DNA of 32,017 nucleotides from Myxococcales bacterium UBA1238 (GTDB lineage Bacteria; Myxococcota_A; Bradymonadia; UBA7976; UBA1532). The notes under the pieces are model-generated. The model made no database searches. It was not told the origin of the DNA and saw only the letters and a list, made by a program, of their open reading frames with translations. Positions 15,715 to 23,016 of this stretch are shown one piece after another. Numbering within the stretch: position 1 is the stretch's first letter; each line of letters starts with the position of its first letter. The position numbers were made by a program, and so were the translations under genes. Where the stretch lies: contig DBWM01000033.1 in the NCBI GenBank assembly GCA_002309015.1, positions 60,074 through 92,090 of the forward strand, given 5' to 3'.

Positions 15715-17484
15715 ATGAAAAAGTTCGGCGGGTCGATGAACAAGCAACCTGCGCGCCTGTTACAGCAGGCACAGCAGAAGCGTTTGCAGGAAAAAGAGCG
15801 TTCCGGGATTCGGGAGAAGATTTCGCAATTAAAGCAAGCGGTGTTGAACAGCGCCGACCTGAAGCAGAAGATCGAAAAGCATTTGGCGTCGAAGGATCCA
15901 TCGGCCGGTAAAGCGACGGTTTTCTTCTCGGTCTGCAATGGGCAGGAGCGGGCCATGGTGCTCCATCGCTCCGCCGGGACGCTGGAGCAGGCTTTTGAGA
16001 GCGCGGCTTCGGTCACCGAAAACTGGGTGCTGCAGAAGCATTACAATCCCCTTTGGCTCCGGGTGGACGTGATCTCCGAGTCGCACGAGACCTCGCTCAA
16101 CCGGACGGCGGAGCTGATCACGCCGATGCTGACGGAGCTCTTCCGGTACGGGATCGCGCTCGATCCGGATTTGAATGCGGCCTATCTCGAAGAGGAGCTG
16201 AACGGTAACAAGCTGATCGATTACGAGACCGGGCGCTTCAAGGTCGCTGCGGCCAATAAATATGGAAAGACCCAGGGACGGGATCCGGTCTCGGAGCCTC
16301 AGCAAAGCGTCTATCTCTTCAACACCTTCGCCTGGATCGTCGACGAAGAGGGGCTGCATGAGCTGCATACGGACTTCAACAGCCACGGGCGAAGGCTCCT
16401 CCCCAAAGTCGATGCCGACTACGCATTTCAGTTGGTGAAGACGGGGGCGCAGTTCTTATACAGTCAATTAAAAGAGGACGGGGCGTTCGTTTATGGGATC
16501 TACCCTGTCTACGACAAGATCATCGAGAACTACAATATATTGCGCCATATCAGCACCCTCTGGAGCATGGTGGTTCAATACCGGCTGTCGCAGGATCAGA
16601 CGGTGTTGCCCCATGTTCGCCGCGCATTCGACTATGCCTTTAAAAACTATGTGGACGATATGGATCCGGAGACGAGTTTTCTCGTGGAGCGAAAGTCTGA
16701 TGAGATCAAGCTCGGGGGCAATGCGGTCGCCATACTGGCGCTGACGGACTACATGGATGCCACGGGCAGCGATGAATACAGGGCACTCTGCGTTCGGTTT
16801 GGCAACGGCATCTTAAAAATGTTCGACGCCGGGACGGGGAAGTTCGTCCACGTTCTGAATGCAAAGACCTACCAGGTGAGCGCTGCCTACCGCACCGTCT
16901 ATTACGACGGCGAGGCGACCTTTGCATTGACGCGCCTCTACAGCTTAACGGGCGATGCCAAATGGCTGGAAGCGGCTGAGCGCTCGGTGAAACATTTTAT
17001 TGAGGCCGACTACACCGTCCACCGCGATCACTGGGTGGCCTATGCCTTAAACGAGATCACCCAGTATCTGCCCAAGGAAGAATATTTCTCCTTTGCATTA
17101 AAGAACGCCGATGTGAACTTAAACGAGATCTATTACCGGGTGACGACTTATCACACCTACTTTGAGCTGTTGATGTCGACCTTTGAGACCTACGATCGCA
17201 TCGTAAAGAACGGATACCAGGTCAACTATCTCGCGAAGTTCAACAAGGAGTTCTTCTTCCGGTCGATCGACCGGCGCGCGGATTACATGCTGAACGGGTT
17301 CACCTACCCTGAATTCATCATGTATTTTAAGGTGCCGTCGCATATCCGGGGCGCATTCTTCGTCCGCCACGACGGATACCGGGTGCGCATCGACGACGTA
17401 CAGCACAACATCGGCGGTTATTACAAGTACTACAAGAACTACGATCTGCTTTGCGAATACAAACAGAAGCTCGGTATCGAGTGA
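15715..17484 (+). CDS. Six-hairpin-glycosidase-like (alpha/alpha barrel) protein
   Basis: A 589-residue cytoplasmic protein. Residues 1-55 form a Lys/Gln-rich helix; about 60-195 are a small alpha/beta domain; about 205-589 look like an (alpha/alpha)6 barrel with repeated aromatic-rich helices, including YGIYPVYDKIIENYNILRH, LVERKSDEIKLGGNAVAILAL, YRTVYYDGEATFALTRLY and FFVRHDGYRVRIDDVQH. I recall this set from a widespread uncharacterised bacterial family resembling six-hairpin glycosidases; substrate and catalysis are not established. Candidate acids are Glu and Asp in the VERKSDE and DGEATF segments. No clear ribosome binding site precedes the ATG at 15715; a second ATG at 15736 is the alternative. 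The 55-base spacer upstream holds one 43-base-type repeat core (CTTTAAAAGCATC). A gene-free repeat array follows. Confidence 0.7.
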   Translation: MKKFGGSMNKQPARLLQQAQQKRLQEKERSGIREKISQLKQAVLNSADLKQKIEKHLASKDPSAGKATVFFSVCNGQERAMVLHRSAGTLEQAFESAASVTENWVLQKHYNPLWLRVDVISESHETSLNRTAELITPMLTELFRYGIALDPDLNAAYLEEELNGNKLIDYETGRFKVAAANKYGKTQGRDPVSEPQQSVYLFNTFAWIVDEEGLHELHTDFNSHGRRLLPKVDADYAFQLVKTGAQFLYSQLKEDGAFVYGIYPVYDKIIENYNILRHISTLWSMVVQYRLSQDQTVLPHVRRAFDYAFKNYVDDMDPETSFLVERKSDEIKLGGNAVAILALTDYMDATGSDEYRALCVRFGNGILKMFDAGTGKFVHVLNAKTYQVSAAYRTVYYDGEATFALTRLYSLTGDAKWLEAAERSVKHFIEADYTVHRDHWVAYALNEITQYLPKEEYFSFALKNADVNLNEIYYRVTTYHTYFELLMSTFETYDRIVKNGYQVNYLAKFNKEFFFRSIDRRADYMLNGFTYPEFIMYFKVPSHIRGAFFVRHDGYRVRIDDVQHNIGGYYKYYKNYDLLCEYKQKLGIE

Positions 17485-18000
17485 GCGGCGCCTTCGATCG
17501 GATTTGAATGGGGGCGCTTCTTTTGGAGGCGGGATCAGGTTCAAAAATGGAACCGCACCGCTCCCCTTTCGGATGGCTCTTTTAAAAGCGATCGATCCGC
17601 TCACCGAACCGGAGGCAGGCGCTTTCAAAATGGATCGAAAAGGCTGCCGGACGTTCGGAAACCGCCTTTAAACGGGATCGAAGAGGCCGCCCTAAATTCG
17701 GAGGGCGCTTTGAACGAATTTGAAACAGGTCGCCCTAAATCCGGAACCGGCTTTCAAACGGCGTAAAAGGCACTACCCCAAATTCGGAGTGCTTTTTAAA
17801 GCGCATTCAAAGAGCCCTCCGGACGACCGGAACCCTGTTTTAAAAGCGATCCATGATGTTTCCGAAGATTCGGAAACGCCTTTTAATGGCCATCGAACAG
17901 CCCATTTCAAGCTCGGAAACGACTTTGAATGGATTAAAAAATGCTGTCCGACCACCCGATATTCAAAGGTTTTTAAAAAAAATCCGCCTTTTTTAAGATC
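17485..18000 (+). repeat. 43-base degenerate repeat array C, about ten units, in a 602-base gene-free gap
   Basis: A core GCCTTTNAAANGGNATCGAA (idealised) recurs with its first A at or aligned to 17543, 17584, 17627, 17670, 17712, 17755, 17798, 17842, 17885 and 17927 (steps 41, 43, 43, 42, 43, 43, 44, 43, 42). Between cores lie short inverted repeats followed by CTTT or TTTT: CGCCCT/AGGGCG, GCACT/AGTGC, TCCGG/CCGGA and GTTTCCGA/TCGGAAAC. Stem sequences differ but stay complementary. The open frame of about 103 codons through the array (17720-18031) has no ribosome binding site and follows the repeats, so it is not counted as a gene. The end of the gap holds the promoter at 18006-18034. Confidence 0.8.
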
Positions 18001-18005
18001 GGCCC

Positions 18006-18034
18006 TTGCAAAGTTTGTGAGGCACAGATAAGCT
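18006..18034 (+). promoter_or_regulatory. Sigma-70-like promoter for 18087-18878
   Basis: TTGCAA and TAAGCT are separated by exactly 17 bases; the start would be near 18041, giving a leader of about 46 bases. Confidence 0.45.
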
Positions 18035-18086
18035 ACAAATCGTTTAAAGGTCCTTTTACTTTTCACCCAAGCACAGGAGATTCCCC

Positions 18087-18878
18087 ATGATCGATAAAGT
18101 TTCGCGCATCGACTACAAGCGTCTTCGCCGGGAAGAGCAGCACAGCTACAATACAGATGCCCTCCATATCATCGATAAGACCTGCGGGCCCTGCGGAAAG
18201 CTCTATAACCAGTTTAAGGATGCAGCCGACAGGCTCGACTTTGCGCTCACCCAAAAGGCACTACAGCCTTCGCGAAGCCTCGCAGATCACGATCAGGCTG
18301 CGGACTCGGCCTGGTTTGGTCTGCAATATCGCATCAAGGCGGGGTTATACCTGCCTCGCACTCAGGCCGCAGCCCAGAAGGTGGATTCGGTGTTCTCTCA
18401 GACGAGCAATCCAACCCACCTCGGGTACGCGCAGGCCTACGGTGCATTGCGCACCTTGCTCTCGCAGCTCTACGCATTGGGCGATCCGGTTCTGATCGAA
18501 GCCGATGTCAAAGAATATGTCGACTATTTGCAGAGCTGCGTCGACAACTTCTTAACCAAGCGTTCCGAGATGATGCAGGCGCACGCTTCGGGCCGAATCG
18601 GTGAGATCACCTCCATCGTCAAGGAATGTGCCCGTTACTGGCAGAAGCTGGCCGCTTTTATCGAGGCGATGGCCAACGCCGAGACGCTGCCGAACGCTGA
18701 GGAGACCGTGAAACAGCTCAACCGGATGACGGCTCTCTACAAGGCGCGGATCGAAGCGCGCATGGCGGGCGACAACGAGGACGAAGACGAGAACGACAAC
18801 GAGATCACCGATGCCGAATCCGATGCGCCCGCAGAGATCGACGCCCCCGCTTCCGATCCGGCCGATGGCAGCAACTGA
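18087..18878 (+). CDS. DUF6261-like helical protein
   Basis: A 263-residue cytoplasmic, all-helical protein. AGGAG lies seven bases before the ATG. The central part (about 60-150), with ADHDQAADSAWFGLQYRIKA and later helices, resembles the DUF6261 family as I remember it; nothing is known of its function that I can state. The N-terminal third has two CxxC-spaced Cys (TCGPCGK, near residue 33). The last 40 residues are very acidic (DNEDEDENDNE) and likely disordered. It has its own promoter upstream and an intrinsic terminator five bases after the stop, so it is probably a single-gene unit. The family call is tentative. Confidence 0.65.
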   Translation: MIDKVSRIDYKRLRREEQHSYNTDALHIIDKTCGPCGKLYNQFKDAADRLDFALTQKALQPSRSLADHDQAADSAWFGLQYRIKAGLYLPRTQAAAQKVDSVFSQTSNPTHLGYAQAYGALRTLLSQLYALGDPVLIEADVKEYVDYLQSCVDNFLTKRSEMMQAHASGRIGEITSIVKECARYWQKLAAFIEAMANAETLPNAEETVKQLNRMTALYKARIEARMAGDNEDEDENDNEITDAESDAPAEIDAPASDPADGSN

Positions 18879-18882
18879 GTTT

Positions 18883-18919
18883 CAGAGGATCGCCGTTTTT
18901 GAGGCGGCCTCTGTTTTTT
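18883..18919 (+). terminator. Intrinsic terminator after 18087-18878
   Basis: CAGAGG (18883-18888) pairs with CCTCTG (18908-18913), with CGCC/GGCG inside, and six T follow at 18914-18919. It separates the DUF6261-like gene from the membrane module downstream. Confidence 0.85.
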
Positions 18920-18954
18920 GAACGTCAAGACCCCACCGAACGTGAGAGCGCGAA

Positions 18955-19635
18955 ATGGATGAACTCAACATCTTTCTGACGGCGCACTGCATCGCCATCG
19001 CCTACGCGCTCTTTCACATCACCGTCTACTATTACCTCTATTATACGCGCTCAAAAAGCGGCTATCAGTTCCTGCCGATCTCCTATCACTACCGCCACCG
19101 CGACGGATCCCAGGAATACGTTAACGCCTGGCCCCTCGAAAACCTGGGCGCTATCTATTGTTTATCGGGCGATCTGATCCGCGTATCCTGTATCAGCGAC
19201 GAGAACGAGGCGGTGGAAGCGATGGTGATCGGCCAGGAATCGATGCAGATAGAGGTCAACGCCCGGGGCGAACCCGTAGCCGAGGGCGAAGAGGTGGCCG
19301 ATAGGCTGCCCTACTGGTGCACTGACTGCTGGTACAACGGAAAGATTTTTCAGCTGAGGCAGCCGGGCGAGATGCCCGAAGGCCTCGCGCTCATCGAGAA
19401 CCCCATCTACCAGGACGGGGGATCGCCTTACGCATTTGAAGTCTGGCTCCCCGGGCCAAAGACGGGCTTTAAAACCGAATACCAACTCGCCTACTACGCG
19501 GCGGCCTCTGTCTTAGACAAGAGTCCGCCGCTTCACTTATTCCTGTATGCGCGCTTTTTGCAGCATAAATGGACCTATCTGGCGATCTGGCTCTTTTCGG
19601 TCGCAGCGCCCCTGTTCATCTACCTGACCCGGTGA
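18955..19635 (+). CDS. Two-TM membrane protein of unknown function, first gene of the membrane module
   Basis: A 226-residue protein with hydrophobic segments at about residues 10-30 and 205-224 and a soluble part of about 170 residues between them, rich in strands and with a Cys-rich turn (YWCTDCWYNGK). The topology places the soluble part on one side with both ends on the other. Only a weak GTGAG precedes the ATG. It is the first of five same-strand genes leading to the DUF4178, DUF350 and spermidine-synthase-like genes, with no terminator except repeat hairpins between them. The segment at 40-130 (ENLGAIYCLSGDLIRVSC, then a negative strand-rich stretch) might be a degenerate E3-ligase-like or SH3-like fold, but I cannot support a family. 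Confidence 0.75.
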   Translation: MDELNIFLTAHCIAIAYALFHITVYYYLYYTRSKSGYQFLPISYHYRHRDGSQEYVNAWPLENLGAIYCLSGDLIRVSCISDENEAVEAMVIGQESMQIEVNARGEPVAEGEEVADRLPYWCTDCWYNGKIFQLRQPGEMPEGLALIENPIYQDGGSPYAFEVWLPGPKTGFKTEYQLAYYAAASVLDKSPPLHLFLYARFLQHKWTYLAIWLFSVAAPLFIYLTR

Positions 19636-19680
19636 GCCTTTAAAAAGGGATCGAAGCTGCCCTCCGGAGCGAGGGTGACC
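19636..19680 (+). repeat. Single copy of the 43-base repeat
   Basis: CCTTTAAAAAGGGATCGAAG followed by CTGCCCTCCGGAG closely matches the array C unit at 17665-17705 (CCTTTAAACGGGATCGAAG, then GCCGCCCT). It sits directly after the stop of 18955-19635. Confidence 0.7.
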
Positions 19681-19722
19681 TCATGGAAAACGAAAACATC
19701 AACTGATCATATTGGAGGATCT

Positions 19723-20442
19723 ATGATTGCCATGCTCTACATCATCGGTGGTGCCGCTTTGGGTATCGGCATCGCTGCATTTTTTTCAAACCTCATGAAG
19801 AAGCATGCCGCCGCTCAAAAGAAAAAGCAGGACGAAGCCTACGAGCGGAACATCCAGGAAAAGATCCGCAAACACCGCAACAAGAATCCGGGGGATCCCA
19901 ATTCCGTGGTGCAAAACGACATCACCGGCGTCGGTCTGGGCGGCGTCTTCAGGTTACCGCGCTTCGGAAACCAGGATGGCCCCGTCGATCTCTACGTCAC
20001 GCGCATCCACAGGTACAACAACGGTGGCAACAACACCTGGTACGAGCTCATCTGCAACTACAAAGGCCGTGAACTCCTTTGTGAATGGTACCGTAAGGGC
20101 AAGAAGCTCCACGTTACTGCGGGATTCGAAGACGAATGCATGGAAGAAGACGATATTGGTCTCACCGAAGCGAAGCTCATCGACTTTGATGAAGGCAAGC
20201 TGAAGACTTTTGAATGGCAGAACCAAACCTGGATCTACCTCTCTTCAGGCGAGAGCTTCTACTATGAGGACGATGAAGACGAGGCTGAAGGCTTCTACCT
20301 TTGGTCTTTCGAGAACTCGGACGGCAGCGAAACGATCGATATCGAGAAGTGGGAGGACGACGACGAGTTCTGCGTCTACCACGAATGGGCGATCGACCCG
20401 AAGAAGATCGAAGTTTTTGACGCCGGGAAAGGGCGAAGGTGA
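19723..20442 (+). CDS. DUF4178-like membrane-anchored protein
   Basis: A 239-residue protein with an N-terminal membrane helix (about 4-24), a Lys/Gln-rich helical linker (about 25-60) and a C-terminal beta-rich domain (about 75-235). The domain fits the DUF4178 pattern: WYELICNYKGRELLCEW, a TFEWQNQTWIYLSSGES turn, then a strongly acidic loop and YHEWAI. GGAGG lies four bases before the ATG at 19723. DUF4178 genes commonly lie beside DUF350 and membrane spermidine-synthase genes, as here, which supports the call; the biochemical role is unknown. The stop at 20440-20442 overlaps the ribosome binding site of the next gene, six bases away, so the two are tightly linked. The domain assignment is by eye. 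Confidence 0.7.
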   Translation: MIAMLYIIGGAALGIGIAAFFSNLMKKHAAAQKKKQDEAYERNIQEKIRKHRNKNPGDPNSVVQNDITGVGLGGVFRLPRFGNQDGPVDLYVTRIHRYNNGGNNTWYELICNYKGRELLCEWYRKGKKLHVTAGFEDECMEEDDIGLTEAKLIDFDEGKLKTFEWQNQTWIYLSSGESFYYEDDEDEAEGFYLWSFENSDGSETIDIEKWEDDDEFCVYHEWAIDPKKIEVFDAGKGRR

Positions 20443-20448
20443 TCCCGG

Positions 20449-21894
20449 ATGCTTTCTACCAAGAACTCCATATGGGCTGCCCTGATCGGGGCCTTTGCCG
20501 GTTTATTCGCTTACTTCATCTTCTCCTGTCCCCTCGATGAGGAGATCGTCGATTCGTACAACAAGTCGAAGGCGCAGCTTGAACAGCTCATCGCGAGCGA
20601 AGAGGCCACCGACAAGCAGATCGACGAGGTGATCAAGTCTCAGGCGTCCTACTTCTCGCCCATCAGAGAGGTGGCGCAGATTAAAAAGGACCGCGCGGAG
20701 CTGAAGCAGGAACTCGGCAAAATTCAGACCATCGAGACCGAACAGCTGATCCCCGAGTTGAAGCGCAATCGCTATTACTATCAGGACCAGTTCCAGACCG
20801 TTTTAAGCAGCTACCAGTCCGCCATTCACGTTCACCAGGAGCATTTAAACGCCAACAAAGGCCTCGCCCGCGTTCTGGCCATCGCTGCCTACCCCAAAAA
20901 CCGCGAAAGCCGGCACCAGGATGTCCGCTCGAAGATCACCGCGCTCTCGCAGCAGCTTCTGAACGGCGAGCTTTCAACCCTGATGACCCAGAAGAAGACC
21001 CAGTATCCGGAAGCTTCATCTGAGATCGACGCGCGTTTTCAGGCGATCACAGAGGGTCATCAAAAGCTCCTTCAAGGCCTCTCCGGCCTCGGTGATGGCT
21101 GCGCGGCGCCCCTCATCCGGGAATACGACTGCGGGGTGAAGCTCGACAACTGCCTCGATGAGATCTCCGCCCAAAACAAGCGCATCGCCCAGCTGGAATA
21201 CGACCTGAACCACATCTCGGACAGCATCGAGCACATCCTGACCGATCTCAAATATGGCCTCTACAACGGCAACTACGACCCGACCAAGAGCCTGTACGCC
21301 GCGAAATACGAGGTCATCACCAACAACCATACCGCCACTTCGGACTGGGAACCGATCACCAAAGAAGAATACAGCCAGTACGAAGACAACATCGGTATGT
21401 CGGTCTATTCGAAAGCTGAAGGTGAGCTGACCGGCAAGAAGCAGATCGCGCCCCCCGGCTACCGGTTCGTCGACAACCCCCGCTATGGTGAATGGCGCAC
21501 AGACGTCAACGGAAACCGGTACTGGGCCTTCCACCTGCAATATCTCGCCTTCCGGAACCTGATCTTCGCCAGCACCGATGTCACAAACTCGGTACGACAG
21601 ACCGAATACAACCAGTATCAGACCTACCGAAAGGCCGGTAAGACCTATTACGGCTCCTCGAACCAATATGGAACGCGCGGTTCAGTCTCGGGCAAGCGCT
21701 ACAAGAGCTCTTCCTATTATACTGCCCACCCCACCAAGCATTACTCCTACTCGACTTCGACCTATCACACGTCCAGCAGCTCCGGCCGGTACAAAGGATC
21801 GAGCTACAGCTCCCACAGCAGCCGAAGCTCGCGCAGCGGAAGCTACCGATCTTCCTCCTACAGGAGCTCTTCGAGAAGCGGAGGTGGCAAGTGA
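20449..21894 (+). CDS. Membrane-anchored coiled-coil protein with Ser/Tyr/Arg-rich tail
   Basis: A 481-residue protein. AAGG lies nine bases before the ATG, overlapping the previous stop. Residues 9-26 form a membrane helix ending near a Cys (FSCPLDEE). Residues about 32-115 and 185-265 are predicted coiled coils; Cys cluster near 216-235 (DGCAAPLIREYDCGVKLDNC). Residues about 275-395 are a mixed domain with aromatic motifs (PPGYRFVDNPRYGEWR, YWAFHLQYLAFRNL). The last 80 residues (402-481) contain about 31 Ser, many Tyr and Arg, and no Asp, Glu, Leu or Ile. Serine-rich tails also occur in proteins encoded beside DUF350 genes in other bacteria, as I recall, but I see no direct match. Family unknown; role in the module inferred only from position. 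Confidence 0.75.
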   Translation: MLSTKNSIWAALIGAFAGLFAYFIFSCPLDEEIVDSYNKSKAQLEQLIASEEATDKQIDEVIKSQASYFSPIREVAQIKKDRAELKQELGKIQTIETEQLIPELKRNRYYYQDQFQTVLSSYQSAIHVHQEHLNANKGLARVLAIAAYPKNRESRHQDVRSKITALSQQLLNGELSTLMTQKKTQYPEASSEIDARFQAITEGHQKLLQGLSGLGDGCAAPLIREYDCGVKLDNCLDEISAQNKRIAQLEYDLNHISDSIEHILTDLKYGLYNGNYDPTKSLYAAKYEVITNNHTATSDWEPITKEEYSQYEDNIGMSVYSKAEGELTGKKQIAPPGYRFVDNPRYGEWRTDVNGNRYWAFHLQYLAFRNLIFASTDVTNSVRQTEYNQYQTYRKAGKTYYGSSNQYGTRGSVSGKRYKSSSYYTAHPTKHYSYSTSTYHTSSSSGRYKGSSYSSHSSRSSRSGSYRSSSYRSSSRSGGGK

Positions 21895-21904
21895 TCCCCT
21901 CAAG

Positions 21905-22063
21905 ACACCCCGCTTCTTTTGACTGCAACCGGGGATCCGCACTGCGGGTGGCGGCCTTCAATGGCGCGCAAAGGGCCTGCCCTGCCCCCGGAGGCCTCTT
22001 TCAATCTGAAACCAACAGCCCCTGTGAACCTGTAACGCCCTCTTTCAAATCCGGAGGTGAGCG
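21905..22063 (+). repeat. 43-base repeat array D within the membrane operon
   Basis: Cores CTTCAATGG, CTTTCAATC and CTTTCAAATC have their C at 21959, 22002 and 22046 (steps 43 and 44), and a weaker core lies near 21917. GGCCT at 21975-21979 can pair with AGGCC at 21992-21996 and is followed by TCTTTC. The last unit carries CCGGAGG, which is the ribosome binding site of 22064-22990; CCTC at 22039-22042 can pair with GAGG at 22054-22057. Confidence 0.7.
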
Positions 22064-22990
22064 GTGAGCAGCTTCTTCTACCCCGTTTTATCGATCCTGA
22101 GCGCCCTCGCCCTGCTTCTGGTCGCGCGCTCTTCATACCGCTTTGGCCATGCCTCAACGGAGGATCAGCTGACCGACGCCGATAACCCCGCCTTTGGGGT
22201 CGCGCTCTTCGGGTATCTCGCGGGGTTCACCTGCGTGCTCGTGGTCCTGATGCCCAATGTCAACGAGATTTCAGATCCCGCTGACGCCCTGAACGCCTAC
22301 GGTGAATTCTTTGTCTACGGCTTTGCGGCCCTCTGGCTGCTCCGTTTTTCGGGCTACCTGAACCGCAAACTGATCCTCACCCGCTTCGATGTGGCCAAAG
22401 AGCTCATCGCCGATCAGAATACGGGCACCGGTTTTGTGCTTGCAGGCAGCTACCTCGCCTCCGGTCTCGTCCTTGCGGGCGCCTTTGCGGGATCACTCAA
22501 AGAAGAAGCGCTGCCCTTCGATGCCAATCCCTGGATCCTCCGGGCCATCGAACTCAGCGTCGCTCTGGCAATTTATATTGTGACCCAGCTCGGACTCTGC
22601 CTTTACGGCCAGATCTACCAGCGCATCCAGCCCAAGGGCCGCGATTTACACGACGAGATCGCCCGCGACTACGAAAAGGACGGCGTCTTCTACGGCGGAA
22701 ACGCGGCTGCCGGACTCGCATTCGGCGGCAATCTGCTCGCTTTCGGTATCGCCCTCTTTGGCGGCGCCCGGCCCGACGTCGAAAACTTCCTCTCATACTT
22801 TGGGCATTTTGGCCTCTCGATCGCCTGCGCCTTCTTCTGCCTGCCCCTGGGACGCGCCCTGATCGACCGCGCGATGCTGAAACACAGCACCCTGTCGCAT
22901 GAAATCTATCACGACAAGAACCCGAACGCCGCCCTCATGGAGACCGCTCTGCTCTGCCTGATCGCCTCCGGAATCGCGGTGGTGCTGTAA
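22064..22990 (+). CDS. Tandem DUF350 (YjfL-like) membrane protein
   Basis: A 308-residue integral membrane protein with about eight membrane helices in two sets of four, consistent with two fused DUF350 domains. Signature helices are NPAFGVALFGYLAGF (about 42-58) and NAAAGLAFGGNLLAFGIAL (about 210-230), the equivalent helix in each half. A GTG start at 22064 was chosen because GGAGG lies six bases upstream and the N-terminus leads directly into the first helix. DUF350 proteins occur near polyamine or glutathionylspermidine-type ligase genes (as in the E. coli yjfLMC region) and near membrane spermidine synthases; their activity is unknown. Here the spermidine-synthase-like gene starts 26 bases after its stop. 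The preceding gap is repeat array D, whose last unit supplies the ribosome binding site and could mask it. Confidence 0.85.
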   Translation: MSSFFYPVLSILSALALLLVARSSYRFGHASTEDQLTDADNPAFGVALFGYLAGFTCVLVVLMPNVNEISDPADALNAYGEFFVYGFAALWLLRFSGYLNRKLILTRFDVAKELIADQNTGTGFVLAGSYLASGLVLAGAFAGSLKEEALPFDANPWILRAIELSVALAIYIVTQLGLCLYGQIYQRIQPKGRDLHDEIARDYEKDGVFYGGNAAAGLAFGGNLLAFGIALFGGARPDVENFLSYFGHFGLSIACAFFCLPLGRALIDRAMLKHSTLSHEIYHDKNPNAALMETALLCLIASGIAVVL

Positions 22991-23016
22991 TTTTGCCCGA
23001 AAGGCCCCTTCCGAAA

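Noticed and set aside
17485..18000. CRISPR array, because of regular spacing
   Set aside because: There is no conserved repeat alternating with unique spacers; the whole unit drifts, and no cas gene is in the window.
17720..18031. Open frame of 103 codons on the plus strand
   Set aside because: It lies on the 43-base repeats, has no ribosome binding site, and its Lys/Phe/Pro composition reflects the repeat cores.
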